DNA of 64,000 nt from Lantana camara (Eukaryota; Streptophyta; Magnoliopsida; Lamiales; Verbenaceae), in contig CM074857.1 of assembly GCA_037501455.1 (NCBI GenBank), forward strand, positions 106,797,501 to 106,861,500, given 5' to 3'. Position 1 is the first letter of the stretch, and the number at the start of each line of letters is the position of its first letter. This document shows positions 21,766-31,984 of this stretch, piece by piece. The notes under the pieces are model-generated. The model worked only from the letters and a program-made list of their open reading frames with translations, was not told the DNA's origin and did no database searches. Both the position numbers and the translations under genes were made by a program.

Positions 21766-24019
21766 TTCAAAACACGTAGAGAATCACAGAATCTACGACC
21801 TAAATGGTGAAACAGAGAACTAGTGAGCATGCTGAATTATAACGATATACAAAAGATAAGGTCTTTAATCTATTGTAGCTCCCACTGTTTTTCAAAGATC
21901 TAGAATTCCCAAAGATCTAAGAGGAACACGTTTCCCAATGGGTACTAAGATCCTAGGCATTTTACCTCGAACCCACGACTCGCGGACATTCTAAGTAAGA
22001 ACCCTAGGTAGGTACAACTTACCAATTCTAACACCTTTAGAACTCTCAGTAATTGTTTTTGCATCACCTATCTTTCAATATGGACCCACGACTCGTGCGA
22101 CATCCATATTTACTTAGGTGTTAAGCTAGACCCATCAATCATAAGATCATGACCAAAACTTAGTTCGAACGACCCACGACTCGCGGACATCGCCCTTGCC
22201 AAAATTGACCACGAAATATTGATCATTTAAAATGATCAATTAGGTAACTAAGAACTAGTAAGCTCCACTAGCTATCCCACGACTCGCGGACAATAACTAG
22301 CTTTACTTACTAAACTTAAAACCTATTGATGGAATGCTAGGAATTTAATTCAAAACTTGCATCTCGAATTAAACACCTATTTGTTCGAAATTAGCTTAAT
22401 ATTTAATGGGAATTTTCGAATCAACCGGAGAGTTGTCCGGTTCGACCTCACCAACATATATGTTATCCAATTTTATTAGTCTTGATTAATGCAAGTACAC
22501 TTAAATGCATTTCAAACAAGCACATAAACAGATAACATGTCCTAGCATGATACTAACATGTAATGATCATGGGTTCTACCTATCTTATGCGTGATATGTG
22601 GGAGCCACTCCACAATCACAAGTTCTAACATACATGCCACATAAACAGTTCAAATCACATAAGGGAAAGCGGTAACAAAATACGAGCCCTATCTCTATTA
22701 CATTTAACAATTGAGATTCCCCTCCCTAACATTTTGAGGGGTCTTCACTTATGGCCTCCTTGTTACTTGAATGTGGTCCATCTTACTCCATGGGTGCATT
22801 GTCTCCAAAATGAAAATAAAACCTCACCACCTATCTCTACTCTCAAATTACAATAAAAAGAAAAAGACATAAAGTAATAAGGCTCAATCTTCATATTGGC
22901 CTTAGACAATTACACGGGGCATACCCCGGCCTCAAAAACAGTAATATGGAAAGCCACATAATAAATCACATAACAGTACGCACATAAGTGAGGCTCCAAC
23001 CTCAATTGAAAAACGCAACTATAGGGCTCCAACCCCAATTGAAACCATTCATGTGCATAAATTAAAACCATACATAGATCTAAACCCATGATCACCTAAC
23101 ATGCTTTTGCGAGAATTTAAATTTAGCCAATAAATTAAAATTCTCGTTTCAAGTCCTAATGACTCAAAACACGACTTAGATGCAATTCTTGTTCAAGAGC
23201 CTTTTCAATAAAACCCGAAAAACATTAAACTAATAAAATTCCAATTAATTTCCAAAATTAATAATTTTATTCTTTCATTATTTTCAGAAAATAATATTCA
23301 TAATTTTTCCAAAAAACCAAATCGCTTTAATTTCTCAAAAATCCCAATTTAATCAAAAATTTTAAAATAATTTTATTTTAACAAAACTGATTTTAAAAGA
23401 TAAAATTAAAATAAAATTAAATCGGGATTTTACGGACTGAAAACACGAAAAACACGAAACACGAAAACGGGCCCGAAAAGGGGCCTAGCATCGCGCGGCA
23501 CAGACGCGCAGCAGCGCGCGCACAGCGCGGCAGTTGCCGCTCGCGTGCGCGCGCCGGCCGCGCATCATGCGCCCGCCGCGACTAGGCGGACTGGGCAGGG
23601 CGTCCGGCACGGCCTGGGCAGGCGTCCCGCGCGGTTGCGGGACGGACTGGGCGGGCGCGCCTAGGCGCGCCCGGGACGGCTCCCGCGCTGTTGCGGGAGG
23701 AGCTGGGCGGCGCGACGGGCCTGGGCGTGCGACATGCTAGCACGCCTAGGCTCGTTGCTTTTCGTGTTCGTTTCGTATTTCTGGGTTTCTCGAAAACCCG
23801 GTTCAATCCAAAAATTAAAATTCGATTTAAATATATTTCAATCAAAACGGTTTTCAAAATCACAATTTAAGAAAACAGTTTCAGAAATTCAGGAAAAATT
23901 ACAGTTTCGTATTTCAGGCTTTCTAAAAGAACTCATGAATACCTAATTCGCATCTAAGCCTAAGAATTTCTACCAAATTCAGAATAATTGAGACGAATCA
24001 GAAACACGATTAACGAGGT
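21766..24019 (-). other. C1 5' leader (2.25 kb) with short repeats
   Basis: This long untranslated stretch lies between the PBS and gag. Four copies of CCCACGACTCGCGGA or a near variant occur at about 21971, 22086, 22171 and 22276. The rest is AT-rich except for the GC island at 23468-23752. Confidence 0.7.
23468..23752. other. GC-rich island in the C1 leader
   Basis: About 285 bp are packed with CpG in an otherwise AT-rich element. It contains the perfect 20-bp palindrome GGGCGCGCCTAGGCGCGCCC (23653-23672) and repeated pieces such as GGACTGGGC and GTTGCGGGA. ORFs on either strand here are low-complexity and not credible. Confidence 0.6.
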
Positions 24020-24032
24020 GGCTCTGATACCA
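24020..24032 (-). other. C1 primer binding site, initiator tRNA-Met type
   Basis: The minus strand reads TGGTATCAGAGCC two bases after the 5' LTR, the standard PBS of Ty1/copia elements. Confidence 0.9.
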
Positions 24033-24419
24033 CTTGTTGGAAAACACGAATCAGAAAGCAGCGGAATTTAAAAATTTTTCCCAACAAAAGGATCTAGGAC
24101 TCGCAATCGTGTAACCAAATTCGTAAAGATAGAAAACTTACTTTTCTTTTATTCTTTCTTGAAGCGTTTCAAGCCACCCAAGAACGCTCTTCACGCGGCT
24201 TGATCCCCTCTCCTTGGTAAAGCTCGAATCTTCAAACTTCTAACTTGAAGTCTCTAGAGAAAGTCCACCAACTTGATCACAATCTAACTAGTAAGGATGC
24301 TAGTTCTCTAGTTAGTGTTTGGGCTTAACCTAGGGTTTAATTTAATCTTGGAGAAAGGAAGGTGTTCAACACATGAACCAAGAATTGTCTATTCGCTCTA
24401 AAGGGGAGCTCGAGCTCCC

Positions 24420-24430
24420 CTATATATAGG
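24420..24430 (-). promoter_or_regulatory. TATA box of the C1 promoter
   Basis: The minus strand reads CCTATATATAGGGG, followed at once by a GGGGAGCTCGAGCTCCCC palindrome. The CACGTG dyad cluster lies about 340-410 bp upstream on the transcribed strand. Confidence 0.7.
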
Positions 24431-24764
24431 CAAGGGGGTGCCGAAATTCCTAGTCCTTTATGGGCTAGGATTTTGGTCCCTCTCTCCTATTACTTGAGGA
24501 TCAAGTATTTTTCAACCTTGACTTTGAATTCTAATTCTAGTCAACTTTGAAGAGAGCTTAAAAATATCCAAACTATTTTTGGATAATTTTATACTTTATT
24601 TATTATAAAATAAATAACTTATTTTATCTAATTAATTAATTCATAATTAATTAACTAGATTATTTTCTCCAAAATTAGACTTTCTTTTTAATTCAAAATT
24701 AAACCAAAGTCTATTAAATAATTAACTAATTAATTATTTAATATATATATAATATATATATATA

Positions 24765-24838
24765 TACACGTGTGTGACACGTGTCACAGTGACACGTGTC
24801 ACTCACGTGATCCACACGTGTGAATTCACACGTGTGGA
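24765..24838. promoter_or_regulatory. CACGTG-type dyad cluster in the C1 LTR
   Basis: Perfect 16-bp palindromes TGTGACACGTGTCACA (24773-24788) and AGTGACACGTGTCACT (24788-24803) are followed by a perfect 26-bp palindrome centred on GAATTC (24812-24837). The half-site GTGACAC is the one used in ATH, but with no spacer. CACGTG is also the plant G-box core, so bZIP or bHLH binding is possible. The same cluster is at 16611-16684 in the other LTR. Confidence 0.7.
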
Positions 24839-25982
24839 ACCCTCTTGGTCCGATTAACTCGTTTAATCATTTTCAAGCCTCAACTCATGTAACCAAGTTG
24901 TTGTGTGTGACCCTCTAGGTTCTCAATTCAATTAGCAGTGACCCCAATTAATTAATTCACTAATTAATTAATCAGTCCACAGATTAAACGACCATAGTCT
25001 AGCAACAGGTGTTTAACCCCTAGCTGAATTGGAATGTTCGGATTCGACAGAACCTTTAAGTCATTGAATCATGTGAGATACAATCCTCCTACTTACTATC
25101 TCTCAACCAAGATCTAGGGCAAGGGAATAATCAGAACCCTAATAATCCGGTCTTAAAGCTAAGTGCATTTCATATCCATTTGATCTCAATCCAAGAAACC
25201 CTTTTCTTGATGTCTTGATCTACTGCCTTGGCCAAGGACTCCATATGGCATATGAATGACTTACACAATAAGAGATCACCTTGCAAATGCAAGTGTAGGT
25301 CCTTTCTTGATTCTCATTCACTTTCATGAATCACTTGTGCAGCCCCAGCATAAGCCTTGAATCAGTTGTCTAAGGCGACACCCTTTAAAGCTTATACCTA
25401 AGACTACAGAGTTAACTCATAAAGTGACAAGGAACCTCAAGTCTAAGGATCAATTAATCACATCAATGACTCGTGAGATATTTCCTAATCTGGAAGTTTC
25501 CATTTCCTGAAATAGAAACTTCCTTTCCCATTTAGGAATGTTCTCACACGGGGCACCTCAGTGAACTTACTTATTAAAGTAAGCACCCTCATGTATCACG
25601 CACGTATCAACTATACACTTTGCACCTCCATGAAACAAGGTGGTCCTTCTTAGGGGCGTGATCCCACAAGCAAGCCTTAGAGGAGTCAGGTTGACACTCC
25701 CACTGTCTGTAGGACTCATCGGCTTGGAGTATTTTACTAATCATGACTTATGTGATATAGGGCTCGTTTCATGAACCATTTCACCTAAATGGTAGAGTCC
25801 TAAAGTCATCAGGATTAGGGGAGTTCTCATACATGCACAGCTAAAGTAAACGCATACCAAACAAGAGCATATAAAGAAGTGTTGCCTCAATTCGTTATTT
25901 TATTCAAAGATTGTCTGTGATTACAATAAGGAAAAGCACAAAGCGGATATACAATCGGCTTTCTAGGGCACTATTCCTAACA

Positions 25983-26303
25983 TAAATTTGGGATTGGGTT
26001 GAAGAATCATACATCCGTACTTGAGTATTTATTTGATCACTGAAGGGCATATGATTTACTCCCCGACATGCTTAAGTTAAGTGGTTTATTCTCGATTTAT
26101 ATTCATTAGCTTGTGTGATTCATTACTTATTGCTTAGTTTACTTTTGTCATAGTAGTATAGTACAACTCTATTGATCTTTGTCGGTCTCTAGATTAGAAT
26201 TAATCATAAGAGTGGTTGTTGATTTCCCTTCCCTGTGGGTACGATACCTTAAGTGTTGCAACCGAATTTAGAACTTACACTTGGGTTCAAAATTTGTCTA
26301 TCA
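25983..26303 (+). repeat. ATH 3' LTR, right part
   Basis: It starts with the second TAAAT copy of the C1 target duplication and continues to TCTATCA at 26303, colinear with the end of the 5' LTR. Confidence 0.9.
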
Positions 26304-28034
26304 GCTGTTCCCATGGCCAAACCATTTTTAGTTCAAAATTACAGACGCGCGGGGAGAGTTCGGGATTTTTGGGAACGGCCCTTCCCGTCCCCAGTACAAA
26401 CTGGGAACGGCCGTTCCCATCTTCCAGAAACTTTGAGCGAGTGTGGGAACGGCCGTTCCCTACAGTGAAAGGGCCGTTCCCACCCTTTCCCGAAACCTGG
26501 GAGCTGCCACTGCTTCTTTTGCTTTAGTTATGCTATTTTGTGACTTTAATTACTATTCTTTTGCATGTTAATTGTTATAACTTGATTTTTGTTGCTTAAT
26601 AAATTGTAAATAAATATGTTGTGCTATAATTTGTGAATTATATGACCTAATTGTAATATTTTATATGTGATCATGAATCATGCAATTTGCCGAGCGTCCT
26701 ATTTGGTTCATATAGAGTTTAAGTCTTGGGCTTTCGTGTTTTCTTTTCAGAGGAGGTTCCAGTTGACGAGCCCGAGGCGTAGGTTGTTCACGTCTGCTCG
26801 TTTTTTGTTACGCACAAGGTGAGGTTTAGGACTTTTGTTAGTTAAGTGACCTAAAACCTTATGTGATGTTTTTGAACCCCGCATGTGGATATATATGGTA
26901 TATATGGGTATGTATGTGCTGATTAGAATATGTTTATGACCTTGTGAACACTCTTGCTTTGGAAAGATATTATATAAGCATATGTAAGCTAAGATTTGGA
27001 AAAGTCTTTACGTTTCGAGTTAGCGAGATTGCCATGAAAGATTTGGCATATGATATGATTTGTGTTTGTGGATCCAAGGAGCTACGGGTAAGGAGCCCTC
27101 GGGACGGTTTGGGCCTTCGAGGTTAAGCCTGTGCGTAGTCTCCATCCGATCTATCACACGCGACCCCGGGAGCTAGGGAAGGTGTGATATTTCGATGCCT
27201 TCGGCATAAAAACTGGGGAGGGCACGATGTGGGTTCGCTACCCCTCGTGAGTCTGTATATGTATGGATGGTTAGGGCCGCCGGTGGCTCTTCCATCAATG
27301 GAGTAGAGGTTGATGTGTTACGATTTCTGTTTTGTCTGTTCTGAGGAGTAAAGGTTGGAAGCTCGTTCTCGCCGAGCATTTTGTTTTGTTGTGTTATGTT
27401 TGGGAAGAATGAATCGGGATAGTGTTTGTGAACAGGTTTTAAAGTATATGTATTTGTTTTGAAAGCTTTAGTTTGTAAAACCTATTCCGGTTCATATCTC
27501 CACACCTTTGTTGTGTGTTTTGTTTTATATATATAGGGTGTGGGTCTGCGTTAGCCCCCTCACTCAGTCAGTTGACTGACTCCTCGTTTACTCTTTTAGT
27601 TGCAGGTTTTGGAGCGTGAGCTAGGCGGAGAAGTGTGTCTTCTTTATGCACTTGTCAGTCTAGGTCTCGTTAGGTGCATTTACATACTTGCACTTTATTA
27701 TTTTGTACCGGTATAGCTATGGCTTGTATATACTTATTGATATTTTGCTTGAGCCGTGATGGCTTTTGTAAAGGAATATGTGTTGGTACCTATATGTAAA
27801 TATTATATGAATAAGTATGTGATGGTACCTATACATATCTATGCGATGGTATTCTACTTGTTGTTTATTTTATTGCTTCTGCGCACTCTGATTCGGGTTG
27901 TTTAGCTCCGCCTAGCCTAGAGTGTGTGTTTGGTCTCCCGTTCGCTATGATTCGGATTCGAGTACGGAGATTCCATTTCGTATTCGGGTTTGGATTATGG
28001 TGCGGGGGATGTGGCCCTACGTGTGGGTGCTACA
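26304..28034 (+). repeat. N1 5' LTR, right part
   Basis: It resumes the GGGAACGGCCGTTCCC cluster (26371-26490; perfect copies at 26403-26418 and 26445-26460) and ends GTGCTACA at 28034. A candidate splice acceptor, TTTTAGTTGCAG, ends at 27605. The last 105 bp are almost identical to the end of the N1 3' LTR (30064-30168). Confidence 0.75.
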
Positions 28035-28042
28035 TCCTTAAG

Positions 28043-28055
28043 TGGTATCAGAGCG
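28043..28055 (+). other. N1 primer binding site
   Basis: TGGTATCAGAGCG lies eight bases (TCCTTAAG) after the LTR end. It matches initiator tRNA-Met, as is usual for chromoviruses. The same spacing is seen in M1. Confidence 0.8.
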
Positions 28056-28273
28056 CGGTTGCAAAACCGGGCTCTAGTGTTGTGTGGGTCTGTCTAGGTC
28101 GTACGGCTTAGGACAATGTGACTCTTTGATTATGTGTAAGTGTGCCTACATGATTTGAATATGTGATTACTTGACTAATTGATTACTTGATTACATGATT
28201 ATTTTCTTAATTGTATACATATTCATACACTAATTTACATGCATTCATATTGCTTGAACTTGTGATTTTCAGG

Positions 28274-29609
28274 ATGCCGCCTAGAAGACAAAACCGTGAA
28301 CGAACCCCTGATTTGAATGAGTCGGTTGTACCGAATGCACCTCCGCCACCACCTATGAATGCGGAGAATATTGTCCAAGCCCTACTCAATCAGCTCCAAC
28401 AAAATCAAAGGGGTAATGTAAATCCGGGTGAAGGACAAGATATATCCGCCGTGTATAAGGACTTCCAGAACAACAACCCTCCAAAGTGGTATGGAGGTGA
28501 TGATATTAAGGCTGAAGAGTGGTTGTCCGAGATTCGAGGAATATGGGAGATATGTCCGGGGAGTTCCCAAGACAAGGCTGTTTGCACGGGTCGCATTATT
28601 CAAGGGCCAGTGGCTATTTGGCTTAGAAGTGTGAGATCCAGGCTTGAGAGAACGGGTATGGAGTTCAATTGGGAGACTTTTGTGCAGGAATTCCATGAGA
28701 AATATATTCCTCATAGTGCACAAGAGCGACGCCTCCAAGAGTTTGCTAACTTGAGGCAAGGCAACCGGACGGTGGAGGATTATTTATTGGAGTTCGAGAG
28801 ACTAGCACCTTATGCTACTCACATTACCGACCATGATGATCACAAGGCCCGAAAGTTTATTCAAGGGCTTCGCCGGGATATTTAAGAAGCTCTACAGGCG
28901 CCAATGTGAGTACTTGGGCCAAAGTTACAAAGAGGGCAATTCAAGTTGAGGCCCAAATGGCTCGGTTGAAGCCTCCACCTTTCTCTTCGACTCGAGGATC
29001 GGGGTCCGGATTTAGATCGGGTAAAAGGCCCGTTTCTTATGCTCCACGAGCTCCTATTCCACTGGCTTTTCATCCCCAGGGCTTAGGGAACAAAAAGCCC
29101 CATATTACCGGACCCGTGGCACCTCCTGTTGTTCTAGCTCGACCGGCTCCAGCTCAGGGACCACCTGTTTGTGCTCATTGCCAGGGAAGACATCTAGTGG
29201 AGAGGTGTTGGAAGCTTAAACCGAGATACCTTGGACCTTTTGAAATCCTTGAGAGAATTGGGGAAGTGGCGTATAGGTTGGACCTACCGCCTAGATTGAT
29301 CGGGATACATAATGTGTTTCATGTTTCGCAGCTCAGGAAATATTATCCCGAAGAATCAACTATTCTCCCTGTTGAAGAGGTGCAGCTTGAGACGGATTTG
29401 ACGATAGTAAGACATCCGGTTAAGATTCAAGACCGGAAGATGCAAGTGTTGAGGAATAAACAGATTCCCTTGGTCCGAGTTCTGTGGAGAGATCAGAAAT
29501 CCGAAGAGTCTACTTGGGAGACCGAGGAGAAGATGAGACAATTGTACCCGGAGTTGTTCTCAGGTCAGACAGTGAACCTAGGGACCAGGTTCTCCGAAGG
29601 GGGGGAGGT
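28274..29609 (+). pseudogene. N1 gag fused to integrase C-terminus and chromodomain
   Basis: Gag starts at ATG 28274 (MPPRRQNRERTPDLN), with the retrotransposon gag core to GLRRDI. A stop (TAA 28883-28885, from CAA) and a 1-nt loss near 28898 break it. The frame then continues to the zinc-knuckle start CAHCQGRHLVERCWKL. At about 29219 it jumps directly to KPRYLGPFEILERIGEVAYR, the integrase C-terminus, and on to the chromodomain (PVKIQDRKMQVLRNKQIPLV to MRQLYPELF). The junction is in frame. Roughly the whole enzyme part is missing compared with M1. Whether the fusion makes protein is unknown. A splice-acceptor-like TTTTCAG precedes the gag ATG in both N1 and M1. Confidence 0.8.
29595..29609 (+). 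other. N1 polypurine tract
   Basis: CGAAGGGGGGGAGGT lies directly before the LTR start TGTGACACCCCGAC. Confidence 0.75.
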
Positions 29610-30168
29610 TGTGACACCCCGACTCACAGTCGGTACAGGTAAATTATGTGATTTAATATTATATGCGTTTTAAATTAATTGCATATGAATTTTATGAATT
29701 ATTTGAACTTATATAAATTTACTGGAATTAATTTAGTATGTGATTTACTTGAATTAATTGAGTTGGCCTTGTTTGAACCCGTATTTGTGGAACCGAACCA
29801 ACTTGAACCAGAAACCCTAAACCGAACCCGTGAACCGAACCGGTCCAGCCCTTAAAGGCTGAACCATTTCTCTCCTCCCTAATTTCACGTAACAACAGCA
29901 GCTCTTGTCCAAGAAGCCAAGAAGAAAACCCCAAGTTGATCTCCATCCTTCTCAAGCCAAGATCTCCCTCGTTTCTTCGTCTTTTCTCGAACTTAAGTAT
30001 GTTTCGGAATCCCCTCGTCTTGCTTGTCGTTTCTATGGTTTAATTTCTGAGTTTGGAGTGAGTTTGGTGTGTCGTTCGCTATGATTCGGATTCGGGTACG
30101 GAGATTCCATTTCGTATTCGGGTTTGGATTATGGTGCGGGGGATGTGGCCCTACGTGTGGGTGCTACA
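29610..30168 (+). repeat. N1 3' LTR with internal deletion (559 bp)
   Basis: It begins TGTGACACCCCGAC and ends GTGCTACA. Full LTRs of this type here are about 3.1-3.2 kb. The middle, including the dyad cluster and the splice acceptor, is lost at a junction near 30068, while a donor-like AA|GTATGT remains at 29997. The LTR is followed by TCCTTAAG, the sequence that normally follows a 5' LTR, so an LTR-LTR recombination product is likely. Confidence 0.75.
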
Positions 30169-30180
30169 TCCTTAAGCATT

Positions 30181-30672
30181 TGTAACAGCCCGAAAACCCG
30201 CCTGTCGATATTGTCCGCTTTGGTGGGCTAAGCGACACCACCCTCACGGTTTTGTTCTTCCCAGTGGAATTTAAGTCCAAAGGCGCCCACCCAGGAAAAG
30301 GCCTCAACAAGGGAAAGGTATCCACCCCCTTATAAAGGAGGCTTTGTTCCCCTCTCCAACCGATGTGGGACAAGCACCTTAGGCTATTACAGTCCACCCC
30401 CCTAAGAGGGCCCAACGTCCTCGCTGGCACACCGGCCCAGGCCCCAGGCTCTGATACCATTTGTAATAGCCCGAAAACCCGCCTGTCGATATTGTCCGCT
30501 TTGGTGGGCTAAGCGACACCACCCTCACGGTTTTGTTCTTCCCGGTGGAATTTAAGCCCAAAGGCGCCCACCTTGGAAAAGGCCTCAACAAGGGAAATGT
30601 ATCCACCCCCTTATAAAGGAGGCTTTGTTCCCCTCTCCAACGAATGTGGGAAAAGCACCTTAGGCTATTACA
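30181..30672 (-). mobile_element. Complete TRIM (terminal-repeat retrotransposon in miniature)
   Basis: Two 211-bp LTRs (30181-30391 and 30462-30672), each TGTAA to TTACA, flank a 70-bp internal region. On the minus strand this holds an initiator-tRNA-Met PBS (30447-30459, TGGTATCAGAGCC) two bases from the 5' LTR and a polypurine tract (30394-30410, CCCTCTTAGGGGGGTGG) next to the 3' LTR. The LTRs contain a TTTATAAG TATA-like site. There is no coding capacity, so mobilisation would need another element's proteins. I see no matching target duplication. Confidence 0.85.
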
Positions 30673-30755
30673 TAGTCCAGTGATAGATTGAACCCTTCTA
30701 TCACGCGATCTTCTGTGTCCTTTTTACAAATTACTGAGACTACCAACATCAAAAC

Positions 30756-31372
30756 TTAAGGGGGAGGATTAATCTGATTAACTTCATCATTATCATTTTG
30801 AGGGATGTTTGAATTAGCACTATCCTCAGAGTCCTCGGGGTGATCGTCGCCCTCAAGGGACTGGGACTGGGACTCGGGGTCCGAGTTCCTACCATCAATG
30901 TTGTCCGCGTGGAGGTGGTGCTCTTCGCCTTCCAAGAGGTGTGCTTGCCGCACTTTGAAGATAAACCTAAGGTGATCGTAATGACGGCATCCCTGAAACC
31001 TGGGTTCATCATCCCGGCGAACGACCTATGGAATGTAATTGTATATTAAATTATGAACATAAATTAAAAAGAACATGATTTCAGTATTAGTTGACTTACA
31101 GCTATGGGATTCGAACTATAATATTCCACGGCGTCCCATTTGGCGCGAAAACCATCATCTGACATTCCTTCAACCCCAGGACACCCCAAGAATCTGCGAA
31201 AGTTGTAAAATTTAATCCGCAGACCTCTAACCGCTTCTATAACATCTTGGGGCAAGTATTGTTGTTGGAAACGCTGTGACAATTCAACAGACACGTTAAA
31301 CAGTCCTGTCTGGAAGACTTCTAGTTGGGAAATTTGGTTTTCTGCGGCATATTGCCGAAGACGTTCAACCAT
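30756..31372 (-). CDS. Two-exon Myb/SANT-like domain protein, copy 2
   Basis: Exon 1 is 31100-31372 (91 codons) with donor GTAAGT. The intron is 74 bp. Exon 2 is 30756-31025 (89 codons plus TAA) with acceptor ATAG. The 180-aa product has MVERLRQYAAENQISQLEVF, then GCRHYDHLRFIF, then an acidic tail. Compared with copy 1, the upstream ATG (at about 31410) is out of frame because of a small indel, so translation would start at the internal methionine at 31370-31372. Frame, splice phase and stop are otherwise conserved, despite many substitutions. This suggests past selection on the protein. A TATA-like site is at 31468-31475. The family assignment is tentative. It could be a domesticated or dying transposon-associated gene. 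Confidence 0.5.
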
Positions 31373-31635
31373 GCAGGCTTCAACCTCGCCTGAATGGGTG
31401 CTGCTGCCATGACTTTGTTTATCAATCAAGTATATGAAATATGGGAGAGATTGAGAAGAAGGCAAGGTATAAATACAGGTGATTAGACATTATGATGTAA
31501 AGTGGATACATATCGTCGCACACCTTCGTTGTCTCACCTCTTCAATATTGGTCGGTCAAACTACGGGAAGGGTGCAATCTTTTCAATTAATCCAGTGGCA
31601 CCTTATGGTTTAGGGTTCTTTAGAACCAGCTTGTC

Positions 31636-31666
31636 CAAACCCTAAACCGTAAACCCTAAACCCTAA
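31636..31666. repeat. Short plant telomere-like repeat
   Basis: Four units of the CCCTAAA type (AAACCCTAAACCGTAAACCC and on) lie about 260 bp upstream of Myb/SANT-like copy 2. AAACCCTAA is also the telo-box of plant promoters, so this may be a promoter element and not a chromosome scar. Confidence 0.6.
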
Positions 31667-31784
31667 TATCCAATGATAATAATAAATATTTGAAATACTG
31701 AAAAGACGCCAGATGTAATAATAACAAATCATGTTGGACTTGTGGTAGAAAGGCGCCACCTAGTATTATAAGAAATGCATCTGG

Positions 31785-31865
31785 CACCCAATTGAATTTA
31801 ATGCATCTGCCAACATAATTGAATTTAATGCATCTGCCAACCACCTGAATTTAATGCATTTAGGA
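31785..31865. repeat. Short tandem repeat, unit about 28-30 bp, three copies
   Basis: TTGAATTTAATGCATCTGCC recurs with small changes near 31792, 31823 and 31847. No ORF is involved. Confidence 0.6.
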
Positions 31866-31984
31866 AACAAACTAAACCTAATTTTTGCTTATAAATGCTT
31901 CAATATAACAACAAGTATTGCAGTAAACCTATCCGCACAACCCTACCCGTTTTCTCCTTCTTTCTTTCTTATCTTCTTCTTCTT

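Larger units (their letters stand above)
15881..25982 (-). mobile_element. C1: intact young Ty1/copia retrotransposon
   Basis: The element is 10102 bp. Both LTRs are 1948 bp and show no difference on reading. The target duplication TAAAT is perfect (15876-15880 and 25983-25987). The PBS matches initiator tRNA-Met, a PPT is present and the polyprotein ORF is uninterrupted. It sits in the 3' LTR of ATH, so it is younger than ATH. Its promoter faces left. Confidence 0.95.
24035..25982 (-). repeat. C1 5' LTR (1948 bp)
   Basis: It has the same length as the 3' LTR and appears identical to it. As the upstream LTR on the minus strand, it would drive transcription. Confidence 0.95.
3509..26303 (+). 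mobile_element. ATH: Athila-like Ty3/gypsy retrotransposon, with C1 nested in its 3' LTR
   Basis: The order is 5' LTR (3509-5038), tRNA-Asp-type PBS, gag, protease, RT, RNase H, integrase, a third ORF, PPT and 3' LTR (14667-15880 plus 25983-26303). Removing C1 and one 5-bp target duplication leaves a 3' LTR of exactly 1530 bp, equal to the 5' LTR. I count about two dozen differences between them by eye. Gag-pol is broken by three stops and a frameshift, so the copy is not autonomous. The flanking 5-mers, GTCGT (3504-3508) and GCTGT (26304-26308), differ at two positions, so the target duplication is imperfect or mutated. Confidence 0.9.
26304..30168 (+). mobile_element. N1: chromodomain-type (Tekay-like) Ty3/gypsy, internally deleted
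   Basis: It includes the 5' LTR (also 3003-3508), the PBS, gag, a deletion that removes protease, RT, RNase H and most of integrase, the chromodomain, the PPT and a shortened 3' LTR (29610-30168). It was split by the ATH insertion. The copy is non-autonomous. Confidence 0.8.

Noticed and set aside
23534..23863. ORFs on both strands across the GC island
   Set aside because: Low-complexity Arg/Gly/Ala/Pro sequence in a CpG-rich block, in the leader of C1.
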